64,000 nt of DNA from Gemmatimonadota bacterium (GTDB lineage: Bacteria; Gemmatimonadota; Gemmatimonadetes; Longimicrobiales; Gaopeijiaceae). The DNA lies in assembly GCA_003248075.1 (NCBI GenBank), contig QJYK01000128.1:1-64000 (forward strand), written 5' to 3'. The notes below the pieces were generated by a model. It saw only the letters and a program-made list of their open reading frames with translations. It searched no databases and was not told the origin of the DNA. A program made the position numbers and the translations under genes. Of this stretch, positions 34,200-42,494 are shown one piece after another. Within the stretch, counting starts at the first letter, position 1. Every line of letters starts with the position of its first letter.

Positions 34200-35042
34200 T
34201 CAGTTGCCCTTGTTGTTGAACTTGATGAGCGTGCGCGTGCCGCCCTTGTAGCTCTCGATGACGGTCGGCTCCGGCACCACCGCGGCGGGGGCACCGGACG
34301 AGGTCGTCGAAGCGCGCTTGACCGGCCCGCCGCCGACGAGCGTCTCGATGCGCATCCCGTTCGTGGTGACCGAGTCGACGTCGAGCGTGTTTCGCAGGGC
34401 GAGCTGGATCCTGCCTTCGGTGGAGGCCAGCGTGAGCGCCTCGGCTTCGATCGGCTCCACCAGGAGGGTGACCACCGTGACCAACTCCGGCTCGCCGGTT
34501 GGGTCTTCCTGGTAGGACTGGTCCGCCGTCAGCACGAGGATGTTCTGGAGGATGATCCTCGTCGTGGTCTCGGAGCGGTTCGTATTCGGCATGACCGTGG
34601 CGAGGACGTCGACGCGGGTGCGGGGAAGCACGAAACCGGCGACTCCGACGACCTCGTCGACCTCGACGCTGACCGCGCGCTTGCCTTCGGGGATCACGAT
34701 AGGGAGCCCACCCCCGGCCTCCTTGTCGGCGAGCCGGGAGGCCAGCATCGGCTCGTTACGACGGGCTCCGAAGAGCACGCCGCGGCCGATGACCTCTCCC
34801 GGTTGCGTGTAGAAGCCCTCCGGAATGTTCCTGGAGGGCCATTCGATGACCTCGAGGTCTTCGCGGGTGAGGATGTGTCCCGGTGGCAGGTCGCGGCTCG
34901 CGACCACCACTTGGGCGCCGCTGGGCTCCGCGGCCATGAGACTGGAGGGCTCCTCGCTCACGTAGACGAGCGCCAGGTATCCGGCCAGGATGCCGGAGCC
35001 CAGGGCTCCTGTGAGCGTGATCCAGACGCGTGTGTTCTTCAT
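34200..35042 (-). CDS. cpaB: Flp pilus assembly protein CpaB/RcpC (SAF domain)
   Basis: A 280-residue periplasmic protein with one N-terminal transmembrane anchor (ITLTGALGSGILAGYLALVY). The SAF/antifreeze-like domain follows (VVVASRDLPPGHILTREDLE, EVIGRGVLFGARRNEPML). The RcpC middle segment reads GKRAVSVEVDEVVGVAGFVL and RVDVLATVMP. It works with the RcpA secretin and may contact peptidoglycan. It is located directly before rcpA in the operon, as in other Tad loci. Confidence 0.92.
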   Translation of the reverse strand: MKNTRVWITLTGALGSGILAGYLALVYVSEEPSSLMAAEPSGAQVVVASRDLPPGHILTREDLEVIEWPSRNIPEGFYTQPGEVIGRGVLFGARRNEPMLASRLADKEAGGGLPIVIPEGKRAVSVEVDEVVGVAGFVLPRTRVDVLATVMPNTNRSETTTRIILQNILVLTADQSYQEDPTGEPELVTVVTLLVEPIEAEALTLASTEGRIQLALRNTLDVDSVTTNGMRIETLVGGGPVKRASTTSSGAPAAVVPEPTVIESYKGGTRTLIKFNNKGN

Positions 35043-35062
35043 GGGGGTCCCCGTGAGCCGGT

Positions 35063-35503
35063 CTACTCGTTGCGCATGATGAACCCGGTGTGGAGCGTCA
35101 CCGAACGCCTGCCGGCGGCCATCTCCATCAACGGTCCGAGGATGTCGAAGTCGTAGCGATAGCTGAGCTCGATCCGGGCGGGGTTACCGGTTCCGGTCCG
35201 CCAGCCCTCGAACGAGATGCTCGCCCGAGTCGGATCCAGGGAGGCCAAGCGCAGGAGCTCGTTGATGCGCGACTGCATGGCCTCCTGGGTGAACGTCGGG
35301 TCGTCGACCACCGCGGCGCGCAGCGCTTCGCGCGCCGTGTTCGTGATCACCTGATGTGCATTCCACGCGCGCGACAGCTCGACGACGCCCACGATCAGGA
35401 TCAGCAGCAGCGGCACGACCAGGGCGAACTCGACCAGAGCCTGGCCCGAGCGGTCCCGGTGCGAGCGGAGCGCCGCCGAGATCGGGGCGTGGTCGCGCGT
35501 CAT
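35063..35503 (-). CDS. tadE: TadE-like minor pseudopilin
   Basis: 146 residues from ATG 35503, which shares one base with the tadV stop (TGATG). The motif SGQALVEFALVVPLLLILIV has the Flp-type G|x4-E-F processing site followed by the hydrophobic helix, the hallmark of TadE pseudopilins processed by TadV. The remainder is a small soluble domain without cysteines. It is needed for Flp pilus biogenesis in characterised systems. Confidence 0.9.
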   Translation of the reverse strand: MTRDHAPISAALRSHRDRSGQALVEFALVVPLLLILIVGVVELSRAWNAHQVITNTAREALRAAVVDDPTFTQEAMQSRINELLRLASLDPTRASISFEGWRTGTGNPARIELSYRYDFDILGPLMEMAAGRRSVTLHTGFIMRNE

Positions 35504-36012
35504 CACGCCGCGGCGCCCATCACGACGCAAGCGAGCGTCGTGCCGGCGGCGATCGCCGGTGCGAAGGGCACCGTGACCGCGGCGCCAGGAGCGAGCCGCC
35601 TGCGCTCTCCCCCGCGCCCCAGCGTGACACACCAGAGAAGCAGATTCTTCGTGTGCAGCAGAGCGGGAATGATGACTCCGCTCCGCCACGAGACGATGCC
35701 CGACATGATCCCCCCCGTGATCGCCGTGGCGAGTAGTGCGATCGGGAGCCCCTCGATTCCGAGGAACGCGCCGACCGCGATGAGCAGCTTTCCATCACCG
35801 GCGCCGAGAGCGCCGATCGCGAACAGTGGGATGGCCACGGCCATTCCCAGCCCTGCTCCCTGAAGCCCCTGCGTCGCCAGCGCCGGGTCCGTGACCAGGC
35901 GCAGCACGAGAGCGGCGATCAGCCCGCCGACCGCGAGGGCATTGGGGATGCGTCGCTCCCGGAGGTCGTAGACCACCGCGAGCGAAAGCACGAGAGCGAG
36001 GACGGTATCCAT
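35503..36012 (-). CDS. tadV: Prepilin peptidase TadV/CpaA
   Basis: A 169-residue integral-membrane aspartic protease of the A24 family, processing Flp prepilin and TadE/TadG-like proteins. The two catalytic Asp motifs are VYDLRERRIPN (about residue 13-23) and GAGDGKLLIAVGAFLG. Several hydrophobic helices follow. ATG 36012 gives the compact CpaA form; the longer track ORF adds residues from the non-coding gap. A terminator hairpin separates it from flp. Confidence 0.92.
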   Translation of the reverse strand: MDTVLALVLSLAVVYDLRERRIPNALAVGGLIAALVLRLVTDPALATQGLQGAGLGMAVAIPLFAIGALGAGDGKLLIAVGAFLGIEGLPIALLATAITGGIMSGIVSWRSGVIIPALLHTKNLLLWCVTLGRGGERRRLAPGAAVTVPFAPAIAAGTTLACVVMGAAA

Positions 36013-36072
36013 GGTGCCGAGGGGGTTTGGTTTGGGAACCTTTGCGGCGACGACCAGGACCCCGGAGGTGGG

Positions 36073-36100
36073 AAAACCGGGGGCGCCGAAGCGCCCCCGG
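36073..36100 (-). terminator. UUCG-tetraloop terminator between flp and tadV
   Basis: On the minus strand a CCGGGGGCGC stem closes a TTCG loop with GCGCCCCCGG, followed by TTTTCCC. A 10-bp stem with UUCG loop and a U-run is a very stable intrinsic terminator. It lies in the 115-bp gap after the major pilin gene, so read-through would set how much of the downstream Tad operon is made. Confidence 0.85.
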
Positions 36101-36127
36101 CGGTTCCCGACCACACCGGTGTCTGGA

Positions 36128-36325
36128 TCAGCTACCGGGTGTGTAGCCCCCCTCAGGGGCGCCGTCCAGCACCTCGACGATCCGGTCGAACACGCGACCG
36201 ATGGCGTCACGGAACAGCACCAGCACCGCGATCAGGCCGATCGAGATGAGAGCCAGGACGAGGGCGTACTCCGTCAGGCCCTGTCCGGACTCGTCGTTCC
36301 AGAAGCGCTTCATGAGGTCCTTCAT
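36128..36325 (-). CDS. flp: Flp-type pilin (major pilus subunit)
   Basis: 65 residues from ATG 36325, with GGAGG 8 bp upstream. The short leader MKDLMKRFWNDESG is cut after Gly14. The mature protein starts QGLTEYALVLALISIGLIAV, with Glu at +5 and the Tyr next to it, the Flp consensus. The rest is a short Gly/Pro-containing tail. The ORF track's longer version (to 36610) is upstream non-coding sequence. It is the first gene of the Tad operon and is followed by the UUCG terminator. Confidence 0.93.
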   Translation of the reverse strand: MKDLMKRFWNDESGQGLTEYALVLALISIGLIAVLVLFRDAIGRVFDRIVEVLDGAPEGGYTPGS

Positions 36326-36506
36326 GGTGTTTTCCTCCGGCCTTGCGGCCTCCCGAGGGTGAGACTCGCCCCGCCGGCAGCTCCGGCATGGGAAGGAACC
36401 ATTTGGGGCGGGCTGGCGTTGCGAGGTGCGCTGCCTGCCGCCGTGGCTGGTGGGTGGAGCAACGGACGTACCCGGTGGAATCGGGGACGGGCGGATGGAC
36501 TCAAGA

Positions 36507-36521
36507 CATTGCAGAGCAATG
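36507..36521. promoter_or_regulatory. Short perfect inverted repeat upstream of flp
   Basis: CATTGC and GCAATG around AGA, about 180 bp upstream of the flp ATG on the minus strand. Candidate regulator site for the Tad operon; no promoter hexamers could be assigned with confidence. Confidence 0.3.
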
Positions 36522-36743
36522 ATTTCCATGGTGTAGACGGCCGGCCTCCGGACCGGTCCGAAGGGGTTCCGAAACATTTGTTCACGGCAGAAGCTGCCCG
36601 CGCGGGTCACTCTTTACCCGATCCACCGGAGGGTGGGGAGCGGCCGACGGGACTCGAGGCGACGGGCCCTCGGAGCGGCGATCGGTGGCGTCGACGGTCG
36701 TCGGGCGACGGCTGGACCTGTCTTCCGGGTCGTGCGGCGTCCT

Positions 36744-37049
36744 AGGAGCCTGTCCGAGTAATACGGTGGGCCGCGCACATTGGGCTTGCGCTGCTCAGCG
36801 TAGGAGCGACGACGAGTCGTAGCTGTAGCCACGGCGAGGAGGAGCGACGACCGATCAGCGGCGTAACCCCCATGTGCCCCAACACCCAGGTGGACATCTA
36901 CATACGTGGTCGGGGGGTTGGGGTGGCACGGCCCCTCCTCCGGCGTTGGCGCTCCTCCGAGTAGCTACGGCTACGCGTCGTCGCGCCGCCTTGGTTGAGG
37001 GGCCGTGGCATCCCCAACGCGGCCCGCCTTACTACTCGGACAGGCTCCT
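36744..37049. mobile_element. Palindromic MITE-like element with 32-bp terminal inverted repeats
   Basis: The ends AGGAGCCTGTCCGAGTAATA (left) and the complement of TACTACTCGGACAGGCTCCT (right) match at 29 of 32 positions over AGGAGCCT...GGGCCGCG. Further inward, GGAGCGACGACG-type words and a GTGCCCCAACACCC/GGGTTGGGGTGGCAC pair keep the two halves partly complementary. The element is 306 bp, encodes nothing convincing, and has no clear target-site duplication. It fits a non-autonomous inverted-repeat element (MITE) mobilised by a transposase elsewhere. No second copy is in this window. Confidence 0.65.
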
Positions 37050-37154
37050 TGCGACCCTCGCCGCCCGGGACGCCTCCCCGTAGGTTCCCGGCTTCGCCCG
37101 GGACGGGCCCCGCGTCCGCCCATCGCGATTCCACGGTAAGGAAGGAGCCCCTGG

Positions 37155-37430
37155 GTGGAGCCGATTCGAACGCAGGAGCTCACGGACGAGGAGCTGGACG
37201 CCTACATCCTGGCCCGCCTGCGGTCCGTGGGCGTCGACCTGGGAGTGCTCCCCGAGAGTGACCCGGCGGCTCCCGCCGACCGGACGCGGATTCTCTCGGG
37301 GGCCCGGCGTTTCCTGCGCAGTACCCCGCCGACGATCCTCGCCTTCGAGCCCGACGTCCAGGGCGTGACCCCCGCGATGTACCCGGCCGCCACCGCTGTC
37401 GATCTACCAGAGGGCGGTCGAGATGAGTGA
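37155..37430 (+). CDS. Small protein of unknown function, partner of the amidase gene
   Basis: 91 residues from GTG 37155; AAGGAAGGAG lies about 8 bp upstream, supporting translation. Its stop lies inside the amidase ORF (8-bp overlap), indicating coupling. The sequence is acidic at the N-terminus (ELTDEELDAYILARLRSVGV) and ends in a region RRFLRSTPPTILAFEPDVQG. No family is recognised. Small partners (AtzG-like, about 60-90 residues) precede some amidases and assemble with them, but similarity to AtzG is not evident. A companion or chaperone role is an inference. Confidence 0.6.
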   Translation: MEPIRTQELTDEELDAYILARLRSVGVDLGVLPESDPAAPADRTRILSGARRFLRSTPPTILAFEPDVQGVTPAMYPAATAVDLPEGGRDE

Positions 37431-39162
37431 GAGGAGGCGCGGGAGGGTCGGGGCCGCGCCGGACGCTCCGCCGCAGGATCGCGTGGTCGACCGGCGCGCC
37501 TTCCTGGAGCGCATGGGTCTGCTCGGCGCCGCGGCCGCGGCCGGCGTGACGATCGACGTCCCCCCCGTGAAAGCCGCTCCGCTCCCGGCGCCTCGGGGAC
37601 CTCGGCTCCCGGAGCCGCTCGGGATCCAGGCCACGGAGCCGTGGGAGATGACGCTGGCGGAGCTCGCCTCCCTGATCCGGGATGGCCGCCTCAGGCCCTC
37701 CGAGCTGCTCGCTTACTATCTCCGACGCGTGGACGCCCATGACGGCGTCCTCCGTGCTTTCAATACGATCCCGCGCGATCAGGCGCTCTCGGAGGCGCGC
37801 GCGTTGGACGCGGCTTCTTGGCGCGGCCCGCTGCACGGGATCCCCCTGGCGATCAAGGACAACTACTACACGGCCGGAGTGCTCACGACGGCGAACTCAC
37901 ACATCTTCGCCGACTTCGTTCCCGACTACGACGCGACCGCGTGGGCCCGCCTGCGTGCCGGCGGTGCGGTCCTGCTCGGGAAGACTCAGATGGGGCCTCT
38001 CGCAACGAGCCGCGCCACCACCCCCGACGGCGAACCGACAACGGTCAACGCCTGGTCGCCGGACGACGCGACCGTGGATCCAGGTGGGTCGTCCAGCGGC
38101 TCGGCGACCGCCGTGGCGGCGCGCCTCGCCGCATCGAGCACGGGCACGCAAACCGGTGGCTCCATCACGAACCCGTCCGGCCGTCAGGGTCTGACCGGGA
38201 TCAAGCCCACCATGGGACGAGTGTCGTTGCACGGCATCATCCCGCTCACGTACACAAGGGATCACCCGGGTCCCCTGGCTCGGGACGCCCGCGACGCCGC
38301 CATCATGCTGCAGGCGATGGCGGGGCCCGACCCTGCCGATCCCCGCACGCTCGGTCTTCCCCCGGTCCCCGACTTCGTCGAGGCTGCGACGCCGGTCCCG
38401 AACGGGAACGGGGTTCGGCTGCGCTGGCCGACGACCGTGGGCGTGACCCCCGGGTTCCTGTCAGTGCCCGAAGAAGGTGAGGGCGGTCCGGCATTCCGGC
38501 GAGCGGAGGAGGATCCGGCCGAGCGCGAGCGGCGCGCGCGTATCGCGCGCGCCCGTCAGGAGGCCGAGGTGGAGCTCCGGCGCGAGATGCTCACCACCTT
38601 CGAGCATCTCGGGGCACGTGTCGTCGAGATCGACATGCCCCCCGAATGGGAGCTTCTCACCAGCGGTGACTTCAACAACGTTCGTCTCCCCGAGCGTGCC
38701 GAGCCCTTCCTGCGCTACCTGCGCCAGGACGTCCGGCTCTTCGGCGTCTCCCTGTCTCCCTGGATCAACGGGCTGCTGCTCTCCGGTCCCGAGTACCTGA
38801 GGGGTCAGCGAGCCAAGATGCTCTTGCTCGAGCGGGTCCTCACCGGCGTGTTCGGACAGTGTGACGTGGTGGTGCAGACTTCGCCGATCCCGTTCGACAT
38901 GATCGGCCTACCCCTGATCGCCTTCCCCATCGGCTTCGAGCAATCACGGGGGAGCGACCTTCCGGTCGCCGGCATGTTCGGCGGCCTTCCCTTCGGCGAG
39001 GAGCGACTGCTGTCGCTGGTCGCGGCGTACCAGGCGGCAACCGGGTGGCACCGCCGCCGCCCGGCGGACCCGCTGCCAGCCGCCGGCGGAGGCGACGCCC
39101 AGGTCCGCGGGAGGTCCGCCCCTAGGATGGACGTCCTCGACGTCCTGGCCGAGTGCGAGTGA
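37423..39162 (+). CDS. Tat-exported amidase-signature-family hydrolase
   Basis: A 579-residue Ser-cisSer-Lys amidase with a twin-arginine signal (DRRAFLERMGLLGAAAAAG, about 24-42). The catalytic Lys is in PLAIKDNYYTAG. The Gly/Ser-rich signature PGGSSSGSATAVAARLA and the cis-Ser/nucleophile segment GTQTGGSITNPSG are complete. A charged insertion near 345-385 (PAERERRARIARARQEAEVE) is unusual in length. The substrate is likely an amide or small peptide; not identified. It is in an operon with the small upstream protein and a creatininase-family enzyme, and is probably periplasmic. Confidence 0.88.
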   Translation: MSERRRGRVGAAPDAPPQDRVVDRRAFLERMGLLGAAAAAGVTIDVPPVKAAPLPAPRGPRLPEPLGIQATEPWEMTLAELASLIRDGRLRPSELLAYYLRRVDAHDGVLRAFNTIPRDQALSEARALDAASWRGPLHGIPLAIKDNYYTAGVLTTANSHIFADFVPDYDATAWARLRAGGAVLLGKTQMGPLATSRATTPDGEPTTVNAWSPDDATVDPGGSSSGSATAVAARLAASSTGTQTGGSITNPSGRQGLTGIKPTMGRVSLHGIIPLTYTRDHPGPLARDARDAAIMLQAMAGPDPADPRTLGLPPVPDFVEAATPVPNGNGVRLRWPTTVGVTPGFLSVPEEGEGGPAFRRAEEDPAERERRARIARARQEAEVELRREMLTTFEHLGARVVEIDMPPEWELLTSGDFNNVRLPERAEPFLRYLRQDVRLFGVSLSPWINGLLLSGPEYLRGQRAKMLLLERVLTGVFGQCDVVVQTSPIPFDMIGLPLIAFPIGFEQSRGSDLPVAGMFGGLPFGEERLLSLVAAYQAATGWHRRRPADPLPAAGGGDAQVRGRSAPRMDVLDVLAECE

Positions 39163-39926
39163 GCGCCGAGCCGAGGCGCCTGCTGGAGGAGATGACCTGG
39201 CCCGAGGTGGCCGAAGCCCTGGCTGCGGGCCGAAGGACGGTCGTGGTCGCGCTCGGAGCGACCGAGCAGCACGGACCGCACCTTCCGCTCCTGGTGGATG
39301 CGGCTCGAGGCGACCGTCTGGCCCTCGAGGTGGCGCGCCGGCTGGGCGACGCTCTCGTGGCGCCCACCGTGCGGGTCGGGTGCTCGGAGCACCACATGGC
39401 GTTCCCGGGTACGCTGTCCCTGGCGCGCGAGACCCTCGAAGCCATCTGCTCCGATTACTGCCGCAGCCTTTCCCGTCACGGATTCGAGCGCATCTGCTTC
39501 GTGCCCTCCCACGGCGGAAACTTCGCTCCCCTGCGCGACATGCTGCCGGAGCTCCAGCGTGTGGCCGGGGCCCGCTGCAGGGTCCAGGGCTACACCGACC
39601 TGGTGGGTTTCCTGGGCGTGTGGCAGCGGGCCGTCGCGGAAGCGGCAGGCCTCGGCGGGAGGGTCGGGGGACACGCGGACATCGCGGAGAGCTCGGAGAT
39701 GCTTTTGATCCGCCCGGACCTCGTGAGGGGGGAGCGGGCCGAGGCGGGGTATCCGGGTCCGTTCGATCCCGAGCTGTTCGACAGGATCTTCCGTGAGGGC
39801 TTCCGGTCGGTGACGCCGAACGGCGTGCTGGGTGACGCCCGGGGCATGAGCCGGGACATCGGGGAGCGCTGCCTGGCCCTCGCCGCGGACGCGGTCGTGG
39901 AGGCGCTCAGGGCCCCACCGGCATGA
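39153..39926 (+). CDS. Creatininase-family amidohydrolase
   Basis: A 257-residue metal-dependent hydrolase. [20 protein letters not shown] supplies the first Glu/His ligands, [14 protein letters not shown] the second, and [20 protein letters not shown] and [13 protein letters not shown] the remaining family motifs. Members include creatininase, the mycofactocin peptidase MftE and FAPy deformylase-like enzymes; this one is not specific enough to choose. GTG starts at 39153 and 39159 both overlap the amidase stop, so the genes are coupled. The stop overlaps the tail of the convergent transporter gene by 20 bp. No signal peptide, so it is cytoplasmic. Confidence 0.88.
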   Translation: MRVSAEPRRLLEEMTWPEVAEALAAGRRTVVVALGATEQHGPHLPLLVDAARGDRLALEVARRLGDALVAPTVRVGCSEHHMAFPGTLSLARETLEAICSDYCRSLSRHGFERICFVPSHGGNFAPLRDMLPELQRVAGARCRVQGYTDLVGFLGVWQRAVAEAAGLGGRVGGHADIAESSEMLLIRPDLVRGERAEAGYPGPFDPELFDRIFREGFRSVTPNGVLGDARGMSRDIGERCLALAADAVVEALRAPPA

Positions 39927-41637
39927 CCGGTGGGCCCAGCAACGGGTCCGAGACACCGAGCACGTTGACCGCGACGAGTCCCAGCAAGCCGATGACCGCG
40001 AGGTAGTACAGGGTCGGGAGGATCGTCCGGCGGAGTGTCGCGCCCTCGCGGCCCAGCAGCCCCACGGTTGCGGACGCCGCCACCACGTTGTGGATCGCGA
40101 TCATGTTCCCGGCCGCCGCCCCCACGGCCTGGAGGGACACGATCATCACGGTCGACATCCCCAACCGCACCGCGACACCGTATTGGAAGGCCGAGAACAT
40201 CAGATTGCTGACGGTGTTGGACCCGGCGATGAATGCCCCGAGGGCCCCGGTCGCCCCGGCGAACAGCGGCCAGACCCTCCCGACGTTCCCGGCGACCCAC
40301 TCGGCCATCGCGATCGGCATCGACAGGAGGGAGGCCCCGTTCACGTCCGAGTTGATGTACACGCGCACCATCGGAACCGTGAACACCAGCACGATCCCCG
40401 CGCCCAGGAGGACACGCGCGGAAGAGCGCACCGCATCCAGGACCCTGGGCGGCTCCATGCGGTGCATCCATGCGGTGATCGCGACGACCACGATCAGAAT
40501 GAATCCGGGTAGGTAGAGTGGTGTCGTCGTGGCGGAGATCCCGGTGCCGAGGATGTCGCTCCACGCGATCGCCGGCGCGCGGAGCCAGGCGCCCACCGGC
40601 AGCGTCGGGAGCCGGGTGAGGACCAACAAGGCCCCCACGAGGAGATACGGCGCCCAGGCGAGCGGCGTCGAGATGTCCCGTCCGCTGGGGACGTCGGCCA
40701 TCTCCTCCTCCAGTCCGCTGACCCACTCCGGGCTCCACGAGCTGCGCGCCGGAAACGACCAGGTCTCGCGCGGAACGAACAGTCCGCGTCGCGCGGCCGT
40801 GACCACGATCGCCAGGCCGACCGGGGCGCCGAGCAGGGAAGGGAACTCCGGACCCAGGAACGTCCCGAAGATGACATAGGGAACCACGAATGCGAGGCCG
40901 CCGAACAACGTGAAGGGCAGGACGCGCAGGCCCTCCACCCACGACCGATTCCCACCGTAGAAGCGCGTCATCATGACCACCATCCACGTGGGCATGAGCA
41001 CACCGGCCGTGGCATGCAGAAGAACGGCCTTGGCCGTCACGGCACGGAGGTAGGTCATCATGTCGATTCCGGCCGTGGCGAGGTCGGCGGAGAAGCCCGC
41101 GCCTCCGAGACCGCCCTGAACCCCGACCAGCACCGGAGTGCCGACCGCGCCGAACGTGACCGCGGTGCTCTGGACCATCATACCGAGCATCACCGCGCAC
41201 GCGGCCGGGAAGCCCAGGGCCACCATGAGAGGGGCCGCGATCGCGGCTGGTGTCCCGAAGCCGGCCGCCCCCTCGATGAACGAGCCGAACAGCCAGGCCA
41301 CGATCACGACCTGGACCCGACGATCGTCGCTGATGCCGTGGAAGCTGCGCCTCAAGGCCGCCACGCCACCGGACTGCTCCAGCGTGTGCAGGAGCAGCAG
41401 TGCGCCGAAGATGATGAAGAGGAGGTCGAAGGTGAGAAACAGGCCCTGGATCGACGCGGCGATCACTCGGGTCGTGGACATTCTCCACGCTGCGAGCGCC
41501 ACCAGCACCGCGGCCGCATAAGCGAGCGGCATGGCACGGCGCGCGGGCACGCGGAAGCCCACGAGCAGCACACCCCCGACGGCGATGGGGAGGAGCGCGA
41601 GCAGGGCCTGGAGCCCGAGGCTCATGGTGCGGGGCAT
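39907..41637 (-). CDS. L-lactate permease (LctP/LldP) family transporter
   Basis: A 576-residue transporter with about 12-14 hydrophobic segments. [24 protein letters not shown] is the LctP signature ([12 protein letters not shown]). [15 protein letters not shown] and [20 protein letters not shown] are the other conserved pore segments. Relatives import L-lactate, D-lactate or glycolate with protons. The middle cytoplasmic segment (about 265-330) is long and hydrophilic. No lactate dehydrogenase gene is near, so the substrate is uncertain. It converges on the creatininase gene. Confidence 0.9.
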   Translation of the reverse strand: MPRTMSLGLQALLALLPIAVGGVLLVGFRVPARRAMPLAYAAAVLVALAAWRMSTTRVIAASIQGLFLTFDLLFIIFGALLLLHTLEQSGGVAALRRSFHGISDDRRVQVVIVAWLFGSFIEGAAGFGTPAAIAAPLMVALGFPAACAVMLGMMVQSTAVTFGAVGTPVLVGVQGGLGGAGFSADLATAGIDMMTYLRAVTAKAVLLHATAGVLMPTWMVVMMTRFYGGNRSWVEGLRVLPFTLFGGLAFVVPYVIFGTFLGPEFPSLLGAPVGLAIVVTAARRGLFVPRETWSFPARSSWSPEWVSGLEEEMADVPSGRDISTPLAWAPYLLVGALLVLTRLPTLPVGAWLRAPAIAWSDILGTGISATTTPLYLPGFILIVVVAITAWMHRMEPPRVLDAVRSSARVLLGAGIVLVFTVPMVRVYINSDVNGASLLSMPIAMAEWVAGNVGRVWPLFAGATGALGAFIAGSNTVSNLMFSAFQYGVAVRLGMSTVMIVSLQAVGAAAGNMIAIHNVVAASATVGLLGREGATLRRTILPTLYYLAVIGLLGLVAVNVLGVSDPLLGPPVMPVGP

Positions 41638-41674
41638 CCCGCGCCGGTCCGGGGGCGCAGTTGCTCCTCGGCGG

Positions 41675-42352
41675 TCAGAACGGTACCTGTACCGCGCTGC
41701 ACAGGAACTTCATGAGCGGCGTTCCCCTACCGTAGAGGCCGGCGAGCTCGCCCGGTAGGCCCGGGTCGGTGACGAACGTCTGGGGCACGCGGCGGACCGC
41801 GATGAAGTCCTTCCACTTGAGATCCTCCGCCATCGGGTGGTCCGCGGGGAACCCCTTGGGGACCCGAGACAGCCGGTCACCCTCGAGCTCGAAGGTCTTT
41901 CTCATGCGGGAGTCGTCGATGGCCCGTCGCCATTCGGTCCCCTCCTCGGCGATCCTGTCGCGCACGCGCCGGAGCGCCGCCGGCTCGGGATGCCACATGC
42001 CGAGCGCCACGAAGCAGCTGCCCGGCTCGAGGTGGAAGTAGTAGCCCGGGGCGTGGACGTCCTTGCTGCGGTCGTGCCGGAACTGCACTCCGACGTGCGT
42101 CTTGTAGGGACTCTTGTCCTTGGAGAAGCGGGTATCGCGGTGGATCCGGAAGAGGGATCTCGGCCCGGCATGGAAATGGGGACTGATGTCCGCGAGGGGA
42201 CCGGCGAACGCCTCTATGAAGCGCAGCGCGGGAACCTTCAGATCCTCCTCGTAGCGCGCCTTGTTCTCGGCGAACCACTCTCGTGTGTTGTTGGCTGCGA
42301 GCTCCTTGAGGAACCGGAACGCTCGCTCCGTGAAGAAGGCCCCCTTCGCCAT
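41675..42352 (-). CDS. DUF2461 domain protein
   Basis: A 225-residue protein. [40 protein letters not shown] and [20 protein letters not shown] are the DUF2461 (TIGR02453-like) motifs. The fold is unassigned in my knowledge and the function unknown; family members are widespread stand-alone cytoplasmic proteins. Length is typical. It is separated by about 140 bp from the divergent ADOP permease gene. Confidence 0.9.
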   Translation of the reverse strand: MAKGAFFTERAFRFLKELAANNTREWFAENKARYEEDLKVPALRFIEAFAGPLADISPHFHAGPRSLFRIHRDTRFSKDKSPYKTHVGVQFRHDRSKDVHAPGYYFHLEPGSCFVALGMWHPEPAALRRVRDRIAEEGTEWRRAIDDSRMRKTFELEGDRLSRVPKGFPADHPMAEDLKWKDFIAVRRVPQTFVTDPGLPGELAGLYGRGTPLMKFLCSAVQVPF

Positions 42353-42494
42353 CGGTCACCCCCCGATCGTCGTCCGTGCGCACGGTCCGGCCCAATTGGG
42401 GGGTGCAGACCCGCGTCCACAATAGCCGACGGCTGAATCTCCGGATCGGGGGCTCTCGTCGTGTTCGTCAGACACCTCCAACGATGTCACGACG

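Larger units (their letters stand above)
36326..37154. other. Long intergenic region with palindromic element
   Basis: About 830 bases between flp and the small ORF at 37155. It holds the flp leader and promoter region (not resolved), the CATTGC inverted repeat, and the 306-bp palindromic element. None of the track ORFs here looks like a real gene. Confidence 0.6.
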
